A DNA stretch of 23,313 bases from Lasiosphaeria ovina (GCA_033439765.1 JAULSN010000026.1:1-23313); one strand, 5' to 3'. Counted from the stretch's first letter, positions 10,766-20,302 are shown. The notes: a model not told the origin generated them from the letters alone. Translations and numbers: made by a program.

Positions 10766-12580
10766 AGAGCTGAGAGTTATTTATATGCGCTGCCCGAGCC
10801 TATAACAGGAAAGTCTATGAAAGTTTCGTTGGCAACGTTAAGAGTAGCGATGCGGGTGTCACCACGGGGAAACCTGGTGAAGGAATGGTGTATCACCTGT
10901 AAAGTTTTGTCCTCGAGCATTTCAATGAGGGAACCGCAGCAACTCGCAACCAAGGTCTTGAGACGGACTGGGCGTGTCGGGATCGGGGATGGAGATATTG
11001 AATCAAGTGGGTCAACTCGTTGAGGCGTAGGGGACGACAGATGGCGTTTGGGCCTGCTCGTCATGAGCAGCTTGACCGAGGCTGAGTTCATGATCGGACA
11101 CGTCTTCCAGGTCCCATGGGTTTCTTTTCCTGGCGCGTGCGCACGATGCACGTGTCGGAGTGAGTCTGGGAGAATGAACGGGGAAGGAGGCAGCTGTGCG
11201 AGCGAGCCAGTCGCGGAGGAGAGCAGTCGAGGAGAATTGCGGCGATAATGTTTCAAAGAAGAAGTTGAGAACGGGGCACTGCTCCGTACGGTACCTAGTA
11301 TAATTATGACATGCCTCGGCGGGCAGCCTGCCTGCCTTGTGCTTGACCTCGACCTCTCGTATAATTAAACAACAATTGCGAAACTCACAGGGCCTCGCGA
11401 AGGTGGTTGAATTCCACTGCCCTCCCGTCCTTTCCCAAGAGGATTTCTGGGCGCACCCACTAATTAATTACCTATCCCTAAAATCGTAAGTGCGCCCAGC
11501 AATCCACTTTCCTAATCAAGATGCTTACAAGCTTACGCCATGGCTCCCGTACTCACAGGGTGAGTCTGTATGTATGTACATTGGATGCTAAGCGCTTGGC
11601 GTACTCCAAATAAGCCCCGAAGCGGGCGGACGTCGCCCCGACTCCCAAGTCGTTACTCTTTTACGGGGATTTTCTGTAATTATGGGCGTGGTTCTGATCC
11701 AAAGAGGCCCATACCTACAGGAATACTCGACGCGCCCGCCGCTGATTGCAGTTAATCCCACCTCACCCACCCTTCCACCCTGGCAGCTGTTAATTATATC
11801 TTATCAAAGAGCCCGCCTTTTAGCTGAAAATGGGCGTCAGTTGAGAGCAGCTGCCCTGGTGAATTTTCCATGTGGGAGGGTGGGTGAGGTGGCATTACAG
11901 GCAAGGGTGGTGGGTGTGCCAGGTATTCCTCTTAAGATACCGCTCTAGCTCCAGAGTCCTTCACCACCTAGTGACGGCGCCTGTCAAGACACGGGGTGTC
12001 ATTAAGGTACCATCGCCCTGACTCAAGAGGAGCTGGGCGGCCGCCCGCCTGCGCCTTGTAAGAATGTATCAAGACAAGGCCCGTCATTACGTGTGCTCAC
12101 TCTCAGGCCAAATAGTCAGACGACCAAGAGGTCGAACACGACAAGGTTGAATTTGAACATCCATGCTGTGTGTGTGGCGTAGAAAGCGTGTCGGCGGTTT
12201 CGTTTCAGGCCTGCTCTGCTTGCTTGGCCCTGGATGGACCAACAACCCACTATCCAGAACAGGCAATTCGTCTCGATGCTTCCGTTGGTAGCCCGTATTA
12301 GTGGCCACCCATAGCCAAACACGCTAGTCTGATGAGATAGGTCATGAAACAAGCCGCCGTCGTCTCTCTTTGCTTCCTCAAAATAAAAATAACGTCAGCT
12401 GAGCCAGTGAGCTAGACCGACAGGAGTTGAGATTGAAAGCAGAGCAGGCTGCAAAGAGACAGACGTCTTGGGCAAGAAGATAAATAGGCCCATCAGTCCG
12501 CTCCTGTGATACCGGAAGCCCATCCTCTCCAGCACGCCACACTTCCGCCTTTGCCCCAGAACCTCCTTCCTAGCTAATTA
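10766..12580. other. Intergenic, no supported gene
   Basis: Several open frames of 60-160 codons on both strands, none with recognisable motifs, consistent splice sites or strong start context. Composition is mixed, with short AT-rich patches such as 11460-11475. The part after about 12360 is the likely promoter of the small gene at 12675, including a GATAAATAGG TATA-like element near 12479-12488. Confidence 0.55.
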
Positions 12581-12582
12581 CT

Positions 12583-12641
12583 CCCAGGTCTTTCTCTCCC
12601 TTTTTCTTCTTTCTTTCTCCCCCTCCCTCTTTGTCCCTTGC
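12583..12641 (+). promoter_or_regulatory. CT-rich tract upstream of the small zinc-finger gene
   Basis: An almost pure pyrimidine stretch of about 60 nt ends some 35 nt before the ATG at 12675. CT-rich boxes just upstream of start codons are typical of transcription-start regions of expressed filamentous-fungal genes. This supports the direction and the start of the following gene. Confidence 0.5.
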
Positions 12642-12674
12642 TCAAGTAATCATATCACCTTTCTTTCCATCTCA

Positions 12675-13024
12675 ATGCCTAGTAAGTCTCGACAAACCCC
12701 TTAGGTTTTCACATCAAATCGATCCGGTGATCCTCTGGCGGCTGATCTAATTACATGTCCATTGCTTACCTACATTTCGGAACAGTTGCCCAAGAAATAA
12801 AAGGCAGTTGCCCAAAATGCCTCGGCCACTCCCTCATAAAGAACTGGGCCGCTATACCAAATTGCCACCATTGCAATGCGCAAGGCATGGCCCTGAACCC
12901 AGCAACCGGTACCCTGCAAGTTTGCCGCCTGTGCTCCTCCTATTGCAACCTATGCGACGGAACAGGCGAAGTCACCCCCTTGGTCGCAAAACGCTGGCAC
13001 GACGGGCAGGTCGGCCGCTATTAA
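12675..13024 (+). CDS. 81-aa four-CxxC protein, DnaJ-zinc-finger-like, 2 exons
   Basis: Exon 1 is only seven nucleotides (12675-12681, Met-Pro plus one base). A 104-nt intron with GTAAGT donor and CAG acceptor (12682-12785) follows, then exon 2 at 12786-13024. The resulting 81-aa protein has four CxxC pairs: C11/C14, C29/C32, C49/C52 and C56/C59. The last reads CNLCDGTG, the CxxCxGxG signature of the DnaJ cysteine-rich domain; the others are degenerate (CPKCLGHS, CHHCNAQG). Two zinc ions would be expected by analogy with DnaJ, where pairs 1+4 and 2+3 coordinate metal. There is no J domain, signal peptide or membrane segment. An unspliced alternative starting at 12755 gives 89 aa with the same core, but the CT-rich tract and GTAAGT donor favour the spliced model. 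Function is unknown; a role as chaperone cofactor or zinc-binding adaptor would be speculation. Confidence 0.72.
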
Positions 13025-13160
13025 ACGCCTCATCAAGCATCCGAGCATTTCAGATATCACCAAGCTGATATTTTCGTCAACGGAGGAGAGAGCGGTTGGG
13101 CGCATGTACCCCGCTGGACGGTGGTCACGGTGGGTCCTAACCGGGCAACTCGGGAATCCC

Positions 13161-13253
13161 AGCTGGTCTGGGACGCGGGAAGATGGAACAGGGAACGGTA
13201 GTCACAGCTGGTCTGGGACACGAGAAAGATGGAATGGGGGAGGGGACGGTAGT
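13161..13253. repeat. Two-unit imperfect tandem repeat
   Basis: Unit 1 (13161-13202) and unit 2 (13206-13253) both begin AGCTGGTCTGGGAC and end ACGGTAGT, with GAAAGATGGAA-like interiors. They differ by a few substitutions and a 6-bp length difference. Unit 2 is slightly more A-rich in the middle. They lie 137 bp past the stop of the four-CxxC gene. Confidence 0.75.
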
Positions 13254-13450
13254 GCCGGCGCATGATAATTAGGTAGTTTGAGCTCTGGGCCCTGGACTGG
13301 TCCGTCCTGTCTCTATCTTGTGTCATCGTCTAGTCTAGAAACAATAGTCATGCTGGACACGTCTTATTATTGCCAATGGCCATTTTCTCAAAGTGTCTTT
13401 CAGGCGGGCTTAGAGACTAAGGTACCTAGGTATCACGCTTTTCGCTCGTC

Positions 13451-13476
13451 TTTTTTTTTTTTTTTTTTTTTTTTTT
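13451..13476. repeat. 26-nt poly-T tract
   Basis: An uninterrupted T run in a gene-free segment. It could be the A-tail footprint of a minus-strand retroposed sequence, but I see no recognisable element beside it. Confidence 0.7.
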
Positions 13477-14396
13477 CATGCGAGTTGAGTTCCTGGGAGA
13501 AATTCAAACGGTAAGCCGTTCAAGTTATGAACCATGCCCGATGCGATGCCAGCATCTATTTGCTCGGCGTGGTTGGTAGTTGAATCTTTGTGTCAATGCC
13601 CACTGAGTTCTTACCTAATAGGTACAAGTAGGTTCAGTCCGTTGAAACCCGAACGTGGACGAATAACTCTGCCTCTTCCACCGCCGATCAAGCCGCGTGT
13701 TCTTCAATTCTCAAACCGAAACCGCCAACCCGACTAGGTACTTACGTGAAGCCCACCTCCCTAGAATTGGGGCAAAAGTCGAGAAGGAGGTTAATTATTG
13801 TGTAGAACCTTCAGTGTCTACCGTCCAGATCTGGAGGAACCAGAAACTTGGGCTGCCTCCCAACGCACAGGCCCTCCTGATCCTTCCACCTCTGTCTTAG
13901 GGCTCGACCTGAGGGGGCTAGGCATGTTTAATTCTATCATTAGCTCTCTAGATGGATTTCGAGACATGGCTGTGTAGTGGCAAATCCGTGGTCATAATTA
14001 TTAACTTACCTGGAGAAAGAGGTTTTTGGGAGACCGACGGGGACGGTTTCTCCGTCAACACACCTCTTCGGATAGCCGCGGAGCTGGAAAGTTGGAAGAA
14101 GACACTAGGACCGAAAACTTAGGCGCGCCTCTCTGAGGCCCCTTTTCTTGGTACCCTTGATAGTCGGGCTCTGATGGTCCTAGCTACGAGTTATTATCCT
14201 TGCTTACCTCCTCTGCCTTATCAAGGATGTCTGCGTTTTTGTATTCCTTTATCATCCGAGGGACCAGAAGCCCTGGTCTCGGAACACCAACCTCCCTCTC
14301 TACAGCCTCAGGCGTCACAACAACGTCGGGCTCCTCTCGCCCGTACCTTGGCGGCCCGTAGTGCGGACCCGAGTCAAAGAGTCTGCGGTGTGTATC
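13477..14396. other. Intergenic, no supported gene
   Basis: Short open frames only, without motifs or splice support. The sequence resembles neither flanking gene. No repeat, RNA gene or regulatory element can be supported. Confidence 0.5.
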
Positions 14397-14962
14397 CTAG
14401 CGCTCACTAGGATACAGCGTGACAGGCTGCCTCGGCGAGAAGCCACCCCTTTGCTCTGGCAAGTTCATGGGCATGTTCTTTTCTGTGACCATCCACGCGG
14501 CGGGGACCGTCCTTTTCTTCGTCGTCTTATTCTTCCAGGGTCTGGCAGTAGCATTTGCGCTGGTGGCGCCGGTGTCGGTTGTGACGGGATCCTCCCAGCC
14601 GCTCTGACATGACGCACAGTAGCTACTTAGCCTCGGCGGCAGAGAAAGGAACTTCCTTCGGTCCTTGCAGGCACAGCATTGCTCGGCGCCGCTTGTTTTG
14701 GCGGGAGCCTTTGACCATGCGGCCGTCGAGCAGGTAAGCGCCAGGCCGTGTTCGCAGTCGTTACGCAAAGTGGCCGCTGCTGTTGCCGCCGCCGCTGCTG
14801 CTGCTGCTACTGCTATCTCGTGCTTTTCCTGCAGCCCCATTCCGCCGGACACTCTTCGTCGCGTGTCGCGTTCCACAGTGCCCGGCATGGTTGGCAGTAC
14901 AAAACGAGCCGAACAGCCTTTGTTAGACCCCCTGTGCGTCCATCCTCGCAGGCACAGCACCT
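14397..14962 (-). CDS. Possible cysteine-rich gene with a duplicated CCAC...YCxxC motif (structure unresolved)
   Basis: The minus strand carries two related cysteine motifs. The first (14959-14885) reads CCACEDGR, then 12 residues, then YCQPC. It starts just after a TTTGCAG intron-acceptor-like sequence at 14969-14963. The second (14678-14607) reads CCACKDRR, then 11 residues, then YCASC, and continues in an open frame to a stop at 14397-14399. Both have the form CxxC - 16 or 17 residues - CxxC, like a zinc ribbon. They are in different frames, separated by an alanine-coding trinucleotide repeat, so a splice or frameshift must join them if this is one gene. No convincing first exon was found upstream. 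It could be a small zinc-binding gene or the remains of one; the family is not recognised. Confidence 0.35.
14774..14815. repeat. GCC/GCT trinucleotide repeat
   Basis: A run of GCT, GCC and related triplets, giving polyalanine when read on the minus strand. It lies between the two cysteine motifs and could be a coding repeat or a site of slippage that separated their frames. Confidence 0.65.
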
Positions 14963-15260
14963 CTGCAAATCATAAGGGTGGGGAAGTTCGGTGATCTTGT
15001 TGGCTATAAGAAGACGCTTTTTACCTGTATCTTAGACCGATCGAACCAGACAATTCAATGCTCAGTCAATCTAGATCACGTGCAACACATCATTGTACTC
15101 ATACACTTTGAGTAGCAATCCATTTGACTGTATTACCCGTGCATTAGGAGCGTGCCCTTTATTCACATCACACGCCTACCAACCCAACCCACGTGTGCTA
15201 CTGCGCCGTACAGACAAACGACCCACACAGTCGAGCGGTTTGTAATACTAGGCGCAGACT

Positions 15261-15616
15261 ACCCTATAGGGTCCCAGGTTGTAGGGCACTATAGTGATTG
15301 TGTTGGTGTTGTGGGCGCTATACCCAAATTGTTAACCAAGCGCCACAGCACCTTCTCAAACCCCCCACAGGCCTAGGCATACCTAAGACAAGCCCACTAG
15401 AAGAATATCAAACACAGGGCCACTTACGTAGCCTGTGGACCTCTAGAACCAGAACCTTCTAGAGGGCCCGCCTTTGGTCTATATAAGACCTGTCCTTTCC
15501 TGAGGTAGATTTCTGATGGGGAAAATGGCTTGGTTGACCAAAGTGCTCCAAGTCAATACACTTTAAATTTCTCTTAGATTTCCAAGCTACAAGTGAAAGG
15601 CATTCTAATCTCTACA
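15261..15616. mobile_element. Palindrome-rich block, possible LTR relic
   Basis: Several self-complementary motifs cluster here. ACCCTATAGGGT (15261-15272) and CACTATAGTG (15287-15296) are perfect palindromes. GTGTTGTGGGCGCT (15306-15319) pairs with AGCGCCACAGCAC (15339-15351). CCTCTAGAA (15440-15448) pairs exactly with TTCTAGAGG (15457-15465). A TATATAAG box follows at 15480-15487. Palindromes followed by a TATA box and a tail ending in CTACA (15612-15616) resemble a Copia-type LTR promoter. However, no TG start with a matching target-site duplication, primer-binding site or second LTR was found. The boundaries given are therefore approximate and the mobile-element identity is tentative. Confidence 0.3.
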
Positions 15617-18600
15617 TTAGGGGTAATAACTATAATAGTTAGATCTTGTTGTATATTTAGATTGTTCAAGTCGGGAAATAAAGGCGTTGAGACGAGATGG
15701 CTCTTTCCACCAGATATGAGTCCAATGGACGGTGGCAAAAGAGGCGATGTCGAAGCCCATATTAAGACCTTCCCAAGTCTCAGACTGCGGTGACTGTTCC
15801 AAGATAAGCGATATCAGCCGCCGTGCCTCCCGCATGTCGGCCTCTTGTTGGGGCTGGTGATATTGTGACCGCATCCAGCCAAGCGCGATTTCGACGAGAA
15901 CCTCTGCATTCGTCTGCGTAGCAACGCTCGGGACACAAAACGTCGGCCGCATCTCGATCGCCTCGACAAATTTTGTGCCCACATCGATCTCTTTAGGGTG
16001 CCTGTAGCTCAGTATCGGCACCAAGTGGGGTTCCAGCAGAGACACAGCAACTATACTGGCGGTGACCGCTGGTGATATAGGTAAGCCGTGATGGGGCGGA
16101 AGCAGGGGTAGATCCTCGGGGAGCCCGGCTAGCAAGTCGGCGTTGCGGTGGGCCATGAGTTCGACGACGGTGGCTAGATCCGTGCGGATGGTGAGCCCGA
16201 ACGACTGGTCCTCAGGCTGCTGGTGGGGGGGCATGCTGAAGAAGGTGTCGATCGCGCCGAACCTGGGTGAGGCGGCCATGGGCCGTGCGGGTTTTTTGTG
16301 GAGGGTGGACATGTCAACAACGAAGAGACGAAGGCAGAGTGTTGTGTCTATATGTAAGCCTGAACAAATGAAAGCATGGATGGTGTGCATAGAATCCACC
16401 AGCGCCTTGCTCGATGGCTCCTCCATTTCTCCATCAATGTCGTGGCGGAGGAAGGCGTTGTGGACAAAGCGTATGCCGGCCGCACGAACGGCCTCGGCAG
16501 CATCTACTGGAATGCATGTGCTGATCGAGGGGGGGTTTGTCTTTGTGTGGATCTGATCTAACGTGTTGCGGATAAGCCAGCAGCGATGACTGTAGGCATC
16601 GTTGTCGTCGTTATCGATGTCGCACAGGTCTTCAAGAAGGAAGAAGAGGCGCTCGGACGACGAGATGAGTAGTTGCTGCATGACGAAGTCTTGAGTCAGG
16701 AGCAGCTCGTAGTGTCCATAGGCGCATACTATGGCTAGAAAAGCCGGCTGCCGACGATTAAAACGGGCCGGAGGTCCCGAGATCAATGGCGCGCTCTCAT
16801 ATACTTTGATAGTTAGCTGCAGGACGTCCTCTGCCACTGTGTGGGGAATGCTCTTCGCTTTGAGCATTGATACGACCGTCTTGAGCAGCTGATCAGGTTT
16901 GGGGAGACTTGTGATGCACTGAAGCGTAGTGATGAGGTTATGCTCACGCATCCAGGGGGCGAGAGAGAAGAAAATCTGACACTCAAGTAGCCATCCCCGA
17001 AAAAGTCTGAGAAATAGGCCGTCTTCGTCAAGCTCGCAGTCTCGGCGTATGAAACCGCCATCCTCCATCAAGAAGTCGTATGCCGTTCGATGGATAAATT
17101 GGACGCCACAATCTAGGTACTGGAGCAAGCGTCCATGCGATGTTTCCTGACAAATAGGCCCCCACCAGTCCGAACGATCTAGGTCAATTTTTCTTGATCT
17201 TGGCGAGACCGTAAGGAGGCCGGCGCAGCGAGTTTCCAAGTCTCTGAGAGTTCGCTCACATTTTCCCGCGAGTTCTACAGGCGATGGTAATATGTCTGAG
17301 TCGAACTGGATGGACAACTCAGACGCTATCGTGAGCTGAAGAACAGACAATTGCTTTCTAGCGACGAAGGCAAAGGCGCCGTTTTCCTTGAACCTGAGTG
17401 TTAAAAATAACTGTAGAGCGGCCGTTCTCCGGTAGATGACCTCATCGTCGTTCAATCGGGACCACATGTCGCTATATAGGCGTGAGAGATCGGTAGGCAT
17501 CAGGTGAAGGCGTTTCTCCAGCTCCGCCCAGGAATCGCCATTATGGAGGCCTCGCTGTAAGCTGTTGAGAACTAAAACGACCCATAAAAAGACACCTTCG
17601 GCTCCCCTGACGACGTCGTCGATGATACTGTGCCGATACTGGCTGGGGATGGGAACGCCAACTTCCTTCTCCAAATATGTGGTGACGTATTTGCGAATAT
17701 CGGGCTCTGTCAGATCTTGCATCAGAAGATGGGGGTGCTTCTCGAGATGGCTCCTCAGTATATGCTCCGGCCTGCTCGCTACACAGAGTTTGACTCCAGA
17801 AACAGCTCGTAGTTCGTCGATTAGGCGGAGGAGCTTGAACGGGCCGTCTTTCTGGGATACCTCATCCAGACCGTCAAGGATGATACAGCGCGGACCGGCA
17901 CTGTGGAGATGGGAGAATATGACTTCTTTAAGTTCGGCTTCCGACCAGTCAGAAATAGAGTCCTTTCCCAGGAGGTTCGGGAACCTTTGCACCAGGTCTT
18001 CGATGTCATCTTCATTTTCCCGTGTTGGATCACCAATAGCAAGCTCTTCACGGGGGCTGGCGGCTCTCCACAGCGACTGGTAGAGAAGCGAGCAGAGCAT
18101 GCCTTTGATGTTCCGCTGGATATTGGTACCCGGGGCCCAGAAGAAGTGCGAAAGGATGCGTGCGCCAGGGCGCCACTTTTTGAGCTCCACTTGCGTGTCC
18201 TCGCTAGAAACAAGAAATTTGACGAGCGTGCTTTTCCCCGAGCCGGGCTTCCCGCTGATCCAGTACAGCTTTTCATCCGACTCAAGCCATGTGGGTAAGT
18301 GGGACCACCGAGCTGTCGGCCGCACATCGTGTTCCTCGCTCCCCACGCTGTCCCCTTGGAATATCCATTGAAAGGTGTCCGGGTGCTTCTCGGTGATTGT
18401 GTTGGTTCGGTCGTTCATAGCGCCGTACTTCAAGCTGCTGAGAATCCTTGCACGCCGAGTTTCGCGCTCGTCATCAACGTGTAGCTGCTGGAGCTGCTGT
18501 GAAAGGTGATGACGGGCCTCGGCCGACGCTGACGCAAGGTCGAGTCGCGTGCGACGTGCCTCCGCCGATACATGGGAACGAACCTTATCTGCCCCTTCCC

Positions 18601-19150
18601 TAATATCACCGGACAGAGCTTCACTGCCCTTGGCATAGCGGTGGACAAGATCTTGCATCGCAGAGCCCAATATAGCAAAGCCCTTGGCATCCTGTCTAGC
18701 CAATGCTTCGGCTCGAGTGCATATAGTCGCCAACAAATAAGTCTCCATGACGCCTTGGGATCTGGATAGCTCCTTTTCCAGTCTCTCCAGCCTTCGCTTC
18801 CTCCAAACTGTCTTAGCAGCGGCCTTAATGACATGGCTCAACTGTTTCGGGTCTCTCGGTGCGAGGAAATCCGCCTCTTCTTTTAAAGCGTTGGCTGCGT
18901 CGGCGCACCTGGCTGCAATTGCCAGCAAAGCTTTGTCGTCCTTCTTCCAGCCAGCGGCCATTTTTTGACAGCTTCCAAGTTCATGGAATAGAGCCGTCGC
19001 GAGTTCGTGAAGACTGGAGCTGTGTGATACGAGTTCGGGTTCGGGATGGCCTCGTTCATAAACGCGCTTGCAGAGAGATACTGCCTCCAAGCCAAAGGAA
19101 ATGACCTGCATCACATTGCAAGCGACACTTAAAGTAGCGAGAGGCTCCAT
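15617..19150 (-). CDS. NLR-like NACHT/STAND NTPase, 1177 aa, intronless
   Basis: Fungal STAND proteins act as intracellular switches in allorecognition and probably immunity: nucleotide-driven oligomerisation activates an N-terminal effector. The start is taken at 19150 because MEPLATLSVACNVMQ is the usual beginning of the fungal STAND N-terminal domain (about 1-110); an in-frame upstream ATG at 19243 adds 31 atypical residues. A coiled-coil-like linker (about 110-245) leads to the hallmark AMNDRTNTI...HPDTFQWIF (244-264). The NTPase follows, with Walker A GKPGSGKS (300-307), Walker B IILDGLDE (423-430) and sensor-like VASRPE (457-462). EGVFLWVVLVLNSL (518-531) and a later FIHRTAYDFL correspond to the NPHP3-like NTPase plus DUF7791-type layout. 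The remaining several hundred residues show no ankyrin, WD40 or TPR repeats. No intron or frameshift interrupts the 3.5 kb. The stop (TAA, 15617-15619) abuts the possible LTR block. Neighbours are the Hsp70-like fragment and the C2H2 gene. Confidence 0.9.
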   Translation of the reverse strand: MEPLATLSVACNVMQVISFGLEAVSLCKRVYERGHPEPELVSHSSSLHELATALFHELGSCQKMAAGWKKDDKALLAIAARCADAANALKEEADFLAPRDPKQLSHVIKAAAKTVWRKRRLERLEKELSRSQGVMETYLLATICTRAEALARQDAKGFAILGSAMQDLVHRYAKGSEALSGDIREGADKVRSHVSAEARRTRLDLASASAEARHHLSQQLQQLHVDDERETRRARILSSLKYGAMNDRTNTITEKHPDTFQWIFQGDSVGSEEHDVRPTARWSHLPTWLESDEKLYWISGKPGSGKSTLVKFLVSSEDTQVELKKWRPGARILSHFFWAPGTNIQRNIKGMLCSLLYQSLWRAASPREELAIGDPTRENEDDIEDLVQRFPNLLGKDSISDWSEAELKEVIFSHLHSAGPRCIILDGLDEVSQKDGPFKLLRLIDELRAVSGVKLCVASRPEHILRSHLEKHPHLLMQDLTEPDIRKYVTTYLEKEVGVPIPSQYRHSIIDDVVRGAEGVFLWVVLVLNSLQRGLHNGDSWAELEKRLHLMPTDLSRLYSDMWSRLNDDEVIYRRTAALQLFLTLRFKENGAFAFVARKQLSVLQLTIASELSIQFDSDILPSPVELAGKCERTLRDLETRCAGLLTVSPRSRKIDLDRSDWWGPICQETSHGRLLQYLDCGVQFIHRTAYDFLMEDGGFIRRDCELDEDGLFLRLFRGWLLECQIFFSLAPWMREHNLITTLQCITSLPKPDQLLKTVVSMLKAKSIPHTVAEDVLQLTIKVYESAPLISGPPARFNRRQPAFLAIVCAYGHYELLLTQDFVMQQLLISSSERLFFLLEDLCDIDNDDNDAYSHRCWLIRNTLDQIHTKTNPPSISTCIPVDAAEAVRAAGIRFVHNAFLRHDIDGEMEEPSSKALVDSMHTIHAFICSGLHIDTTLCLRLFVVDMSTLHKKPARPMAASPRFGAIDTFFSMPPHQQPEDQSFGLTIRTDLATVVELMAHRNADLLAGLPEDLPLLPPHHGLPISPAVTASIVAVSLLEPHLVPILSYRHPKEIDVGTKFVEAIEMRPTFCVPSVATQTNAEVLVEIALGWMRSQYHQPQQEADMREARRLISLILEQSPQSETWEGLNMGFDIASFATVHWTHIWWKEPSRLNAFISRLEQSKYTTRSNYYSYYP

Positions 19151-19540
19151 GGTTACGCGGCGAAGGAAGCCTTTCTCTGCGCTGTCGGAACGTGGTTGAG
19201 ATTGTCCGACAGGTTGCTGCCTAATGATGCCCGTTGCCCGCACTGCGGAGAGGGGCTATGGCAATGCAAGCCAGCAGCCTTGACTGAGGAGGGTTGACTC
19301 GCTTACTAAGCCCAAATCGGGTCTTGCGATCAATATCTCTCGTGCCTCAAGGTAGCCTAGGCTGAGCCGGGGGAGCCGAAGGTGAGCCGAGGCCGAAGCA
19401 GGCTGAAGCGAGCTGTTTCTGAGCTAGCTATCCTCGGACGCTAAGAGAATTCTTTTTAGAGACCGACTACCTAGGTAATTACCTTGGTATGAGATGAGAT
19501 TTGGAAACTGACTCTCCCGTCTCTTCTTTTTTCTTATAGA
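19151..19540. other. Short region between the NLR start and the Hsp70-like fragment
   Basis: This 390-bp stretch must serve as the NLR promoter. It holds GAGCCG/GAAGC-rich low-complexity sequence (about 19361-19413). The end looks like the 3' part of an intron: CTGAC branch-like motif at 19509-19513, a pyrimidine tract, and an ATAG acceptor ending at 19540. No upstream exon of the Hsp70-like gene is found in any plus-strand frame, so the truncation breakpoint probably lies here. Confidence 0.5.
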
Positions 19541-20302
19541 TAGTTTTTGTTGTGGGTGGTTTCGGCCGCAATCAGTATTTGTATCACAAGATCGGCGAGT
19601 ATTGCTCACAGCGCGGCATAGAGATTCAGCAGCCCAAGAACCCGTAAGTCAAAATCCAGACATATTTTTTCTCTCTCTCCCTCTTTCTTCCTTTGGCGTG
19701 AAAGAAACCTCTCACTGACGCAACTCGTGCCCCGATGAATTAGATGGGAGGCGGTTGCCCTTGGCGCCGTTTGTCGCTGCCTGGAGCCTCCCGAAGGCGG
19801 CCTCGTTGCTGTACGTTTGGCGCGCAAGTCCTACGGCACGCCGGCCTCGGAGCTCTTCCGCCAGGGTGTGCATGACCCAGATGACATGTACATCGACAGA
19901 TTTACGGGCCGGAAGATGGCTCGAGGCCAGATGACCTGGCTATGCGGCGACAAGGGTGATAGGTTGCCAGAAGACCAACCGCGCATCATTGGAATAGAGC
20001 TAGTACAGCGGTTTGAACCACACGAGGGGCGAGAGCTCTATGGTGCCTTGGTTGGTTGCGTCGAGGACACAGCACCCCGCCGCTTCGTCGACAACGCAGC
20101 TCAGGTCATCTGCCGCGTTGAATCTACGTTCCACGACATCCCGGACTCGGCTCTTCTGCGGTGTCGGGATGCTACCACGGGCAAGGAGTACTTCGAGGTT
20201 GACTTCAAGCTCGAGGCGACTATGGGAGCCACAGAGCTCACGTGGCGGCTTCTGTATAACGGCAAGGAGTACGGTTCAACCAGTGTGAGTTATGACATCT
20301 AG
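19541..20302 (+). pseudogene. 5'-truncated, frameshifted Hsp70-like (actin-fold ATPase) C-terminal fragment
   Basis: The readable protein starts in the distal ATPase-domain motif (FGRNQYLYHKIGEYC). It continues after a 100-nt intron (19644-19743; GTAAGT donor, TAG acceptor) with PWEAVALGAVCR. Family-typical segments follow: RKSYGTPASELF, DRFTGRKMARGQMTWLC, VESTFHDIPD, and the C-terminus YNGKEYGSTSVSYDI with stop at 20300-20302. These match the C-terminal third of fungal Hsp70/HSPA12-like chaperone-family proteins, which are normally about 600 aa. Only about 215 residues remain, and the N-terminal ATP-binding part is absent. The nucleotides before FGRN encode VFVVGG only if one base is supplied at about 19560, so the VGGFG motif is broken by a one-base deletion. 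I infer a decayed relic; expression from an internal start is possible but unlikely to give a working ATPase. Confidence 0.75.

Noticed and set aside
13161..13253. CRISPR-like repeat
   Set aside because: Only two directly adjacent imperfect units without spacers, in a eukaryotic genome.
14419..14607. Small hydrophobic plus-strand open frame resembling a membrane peptide
   Set aside because: It is antisense to the cysteine-motif frame, and its hydrophobicity follows from that frame's composition. No promoter or intron evidence.
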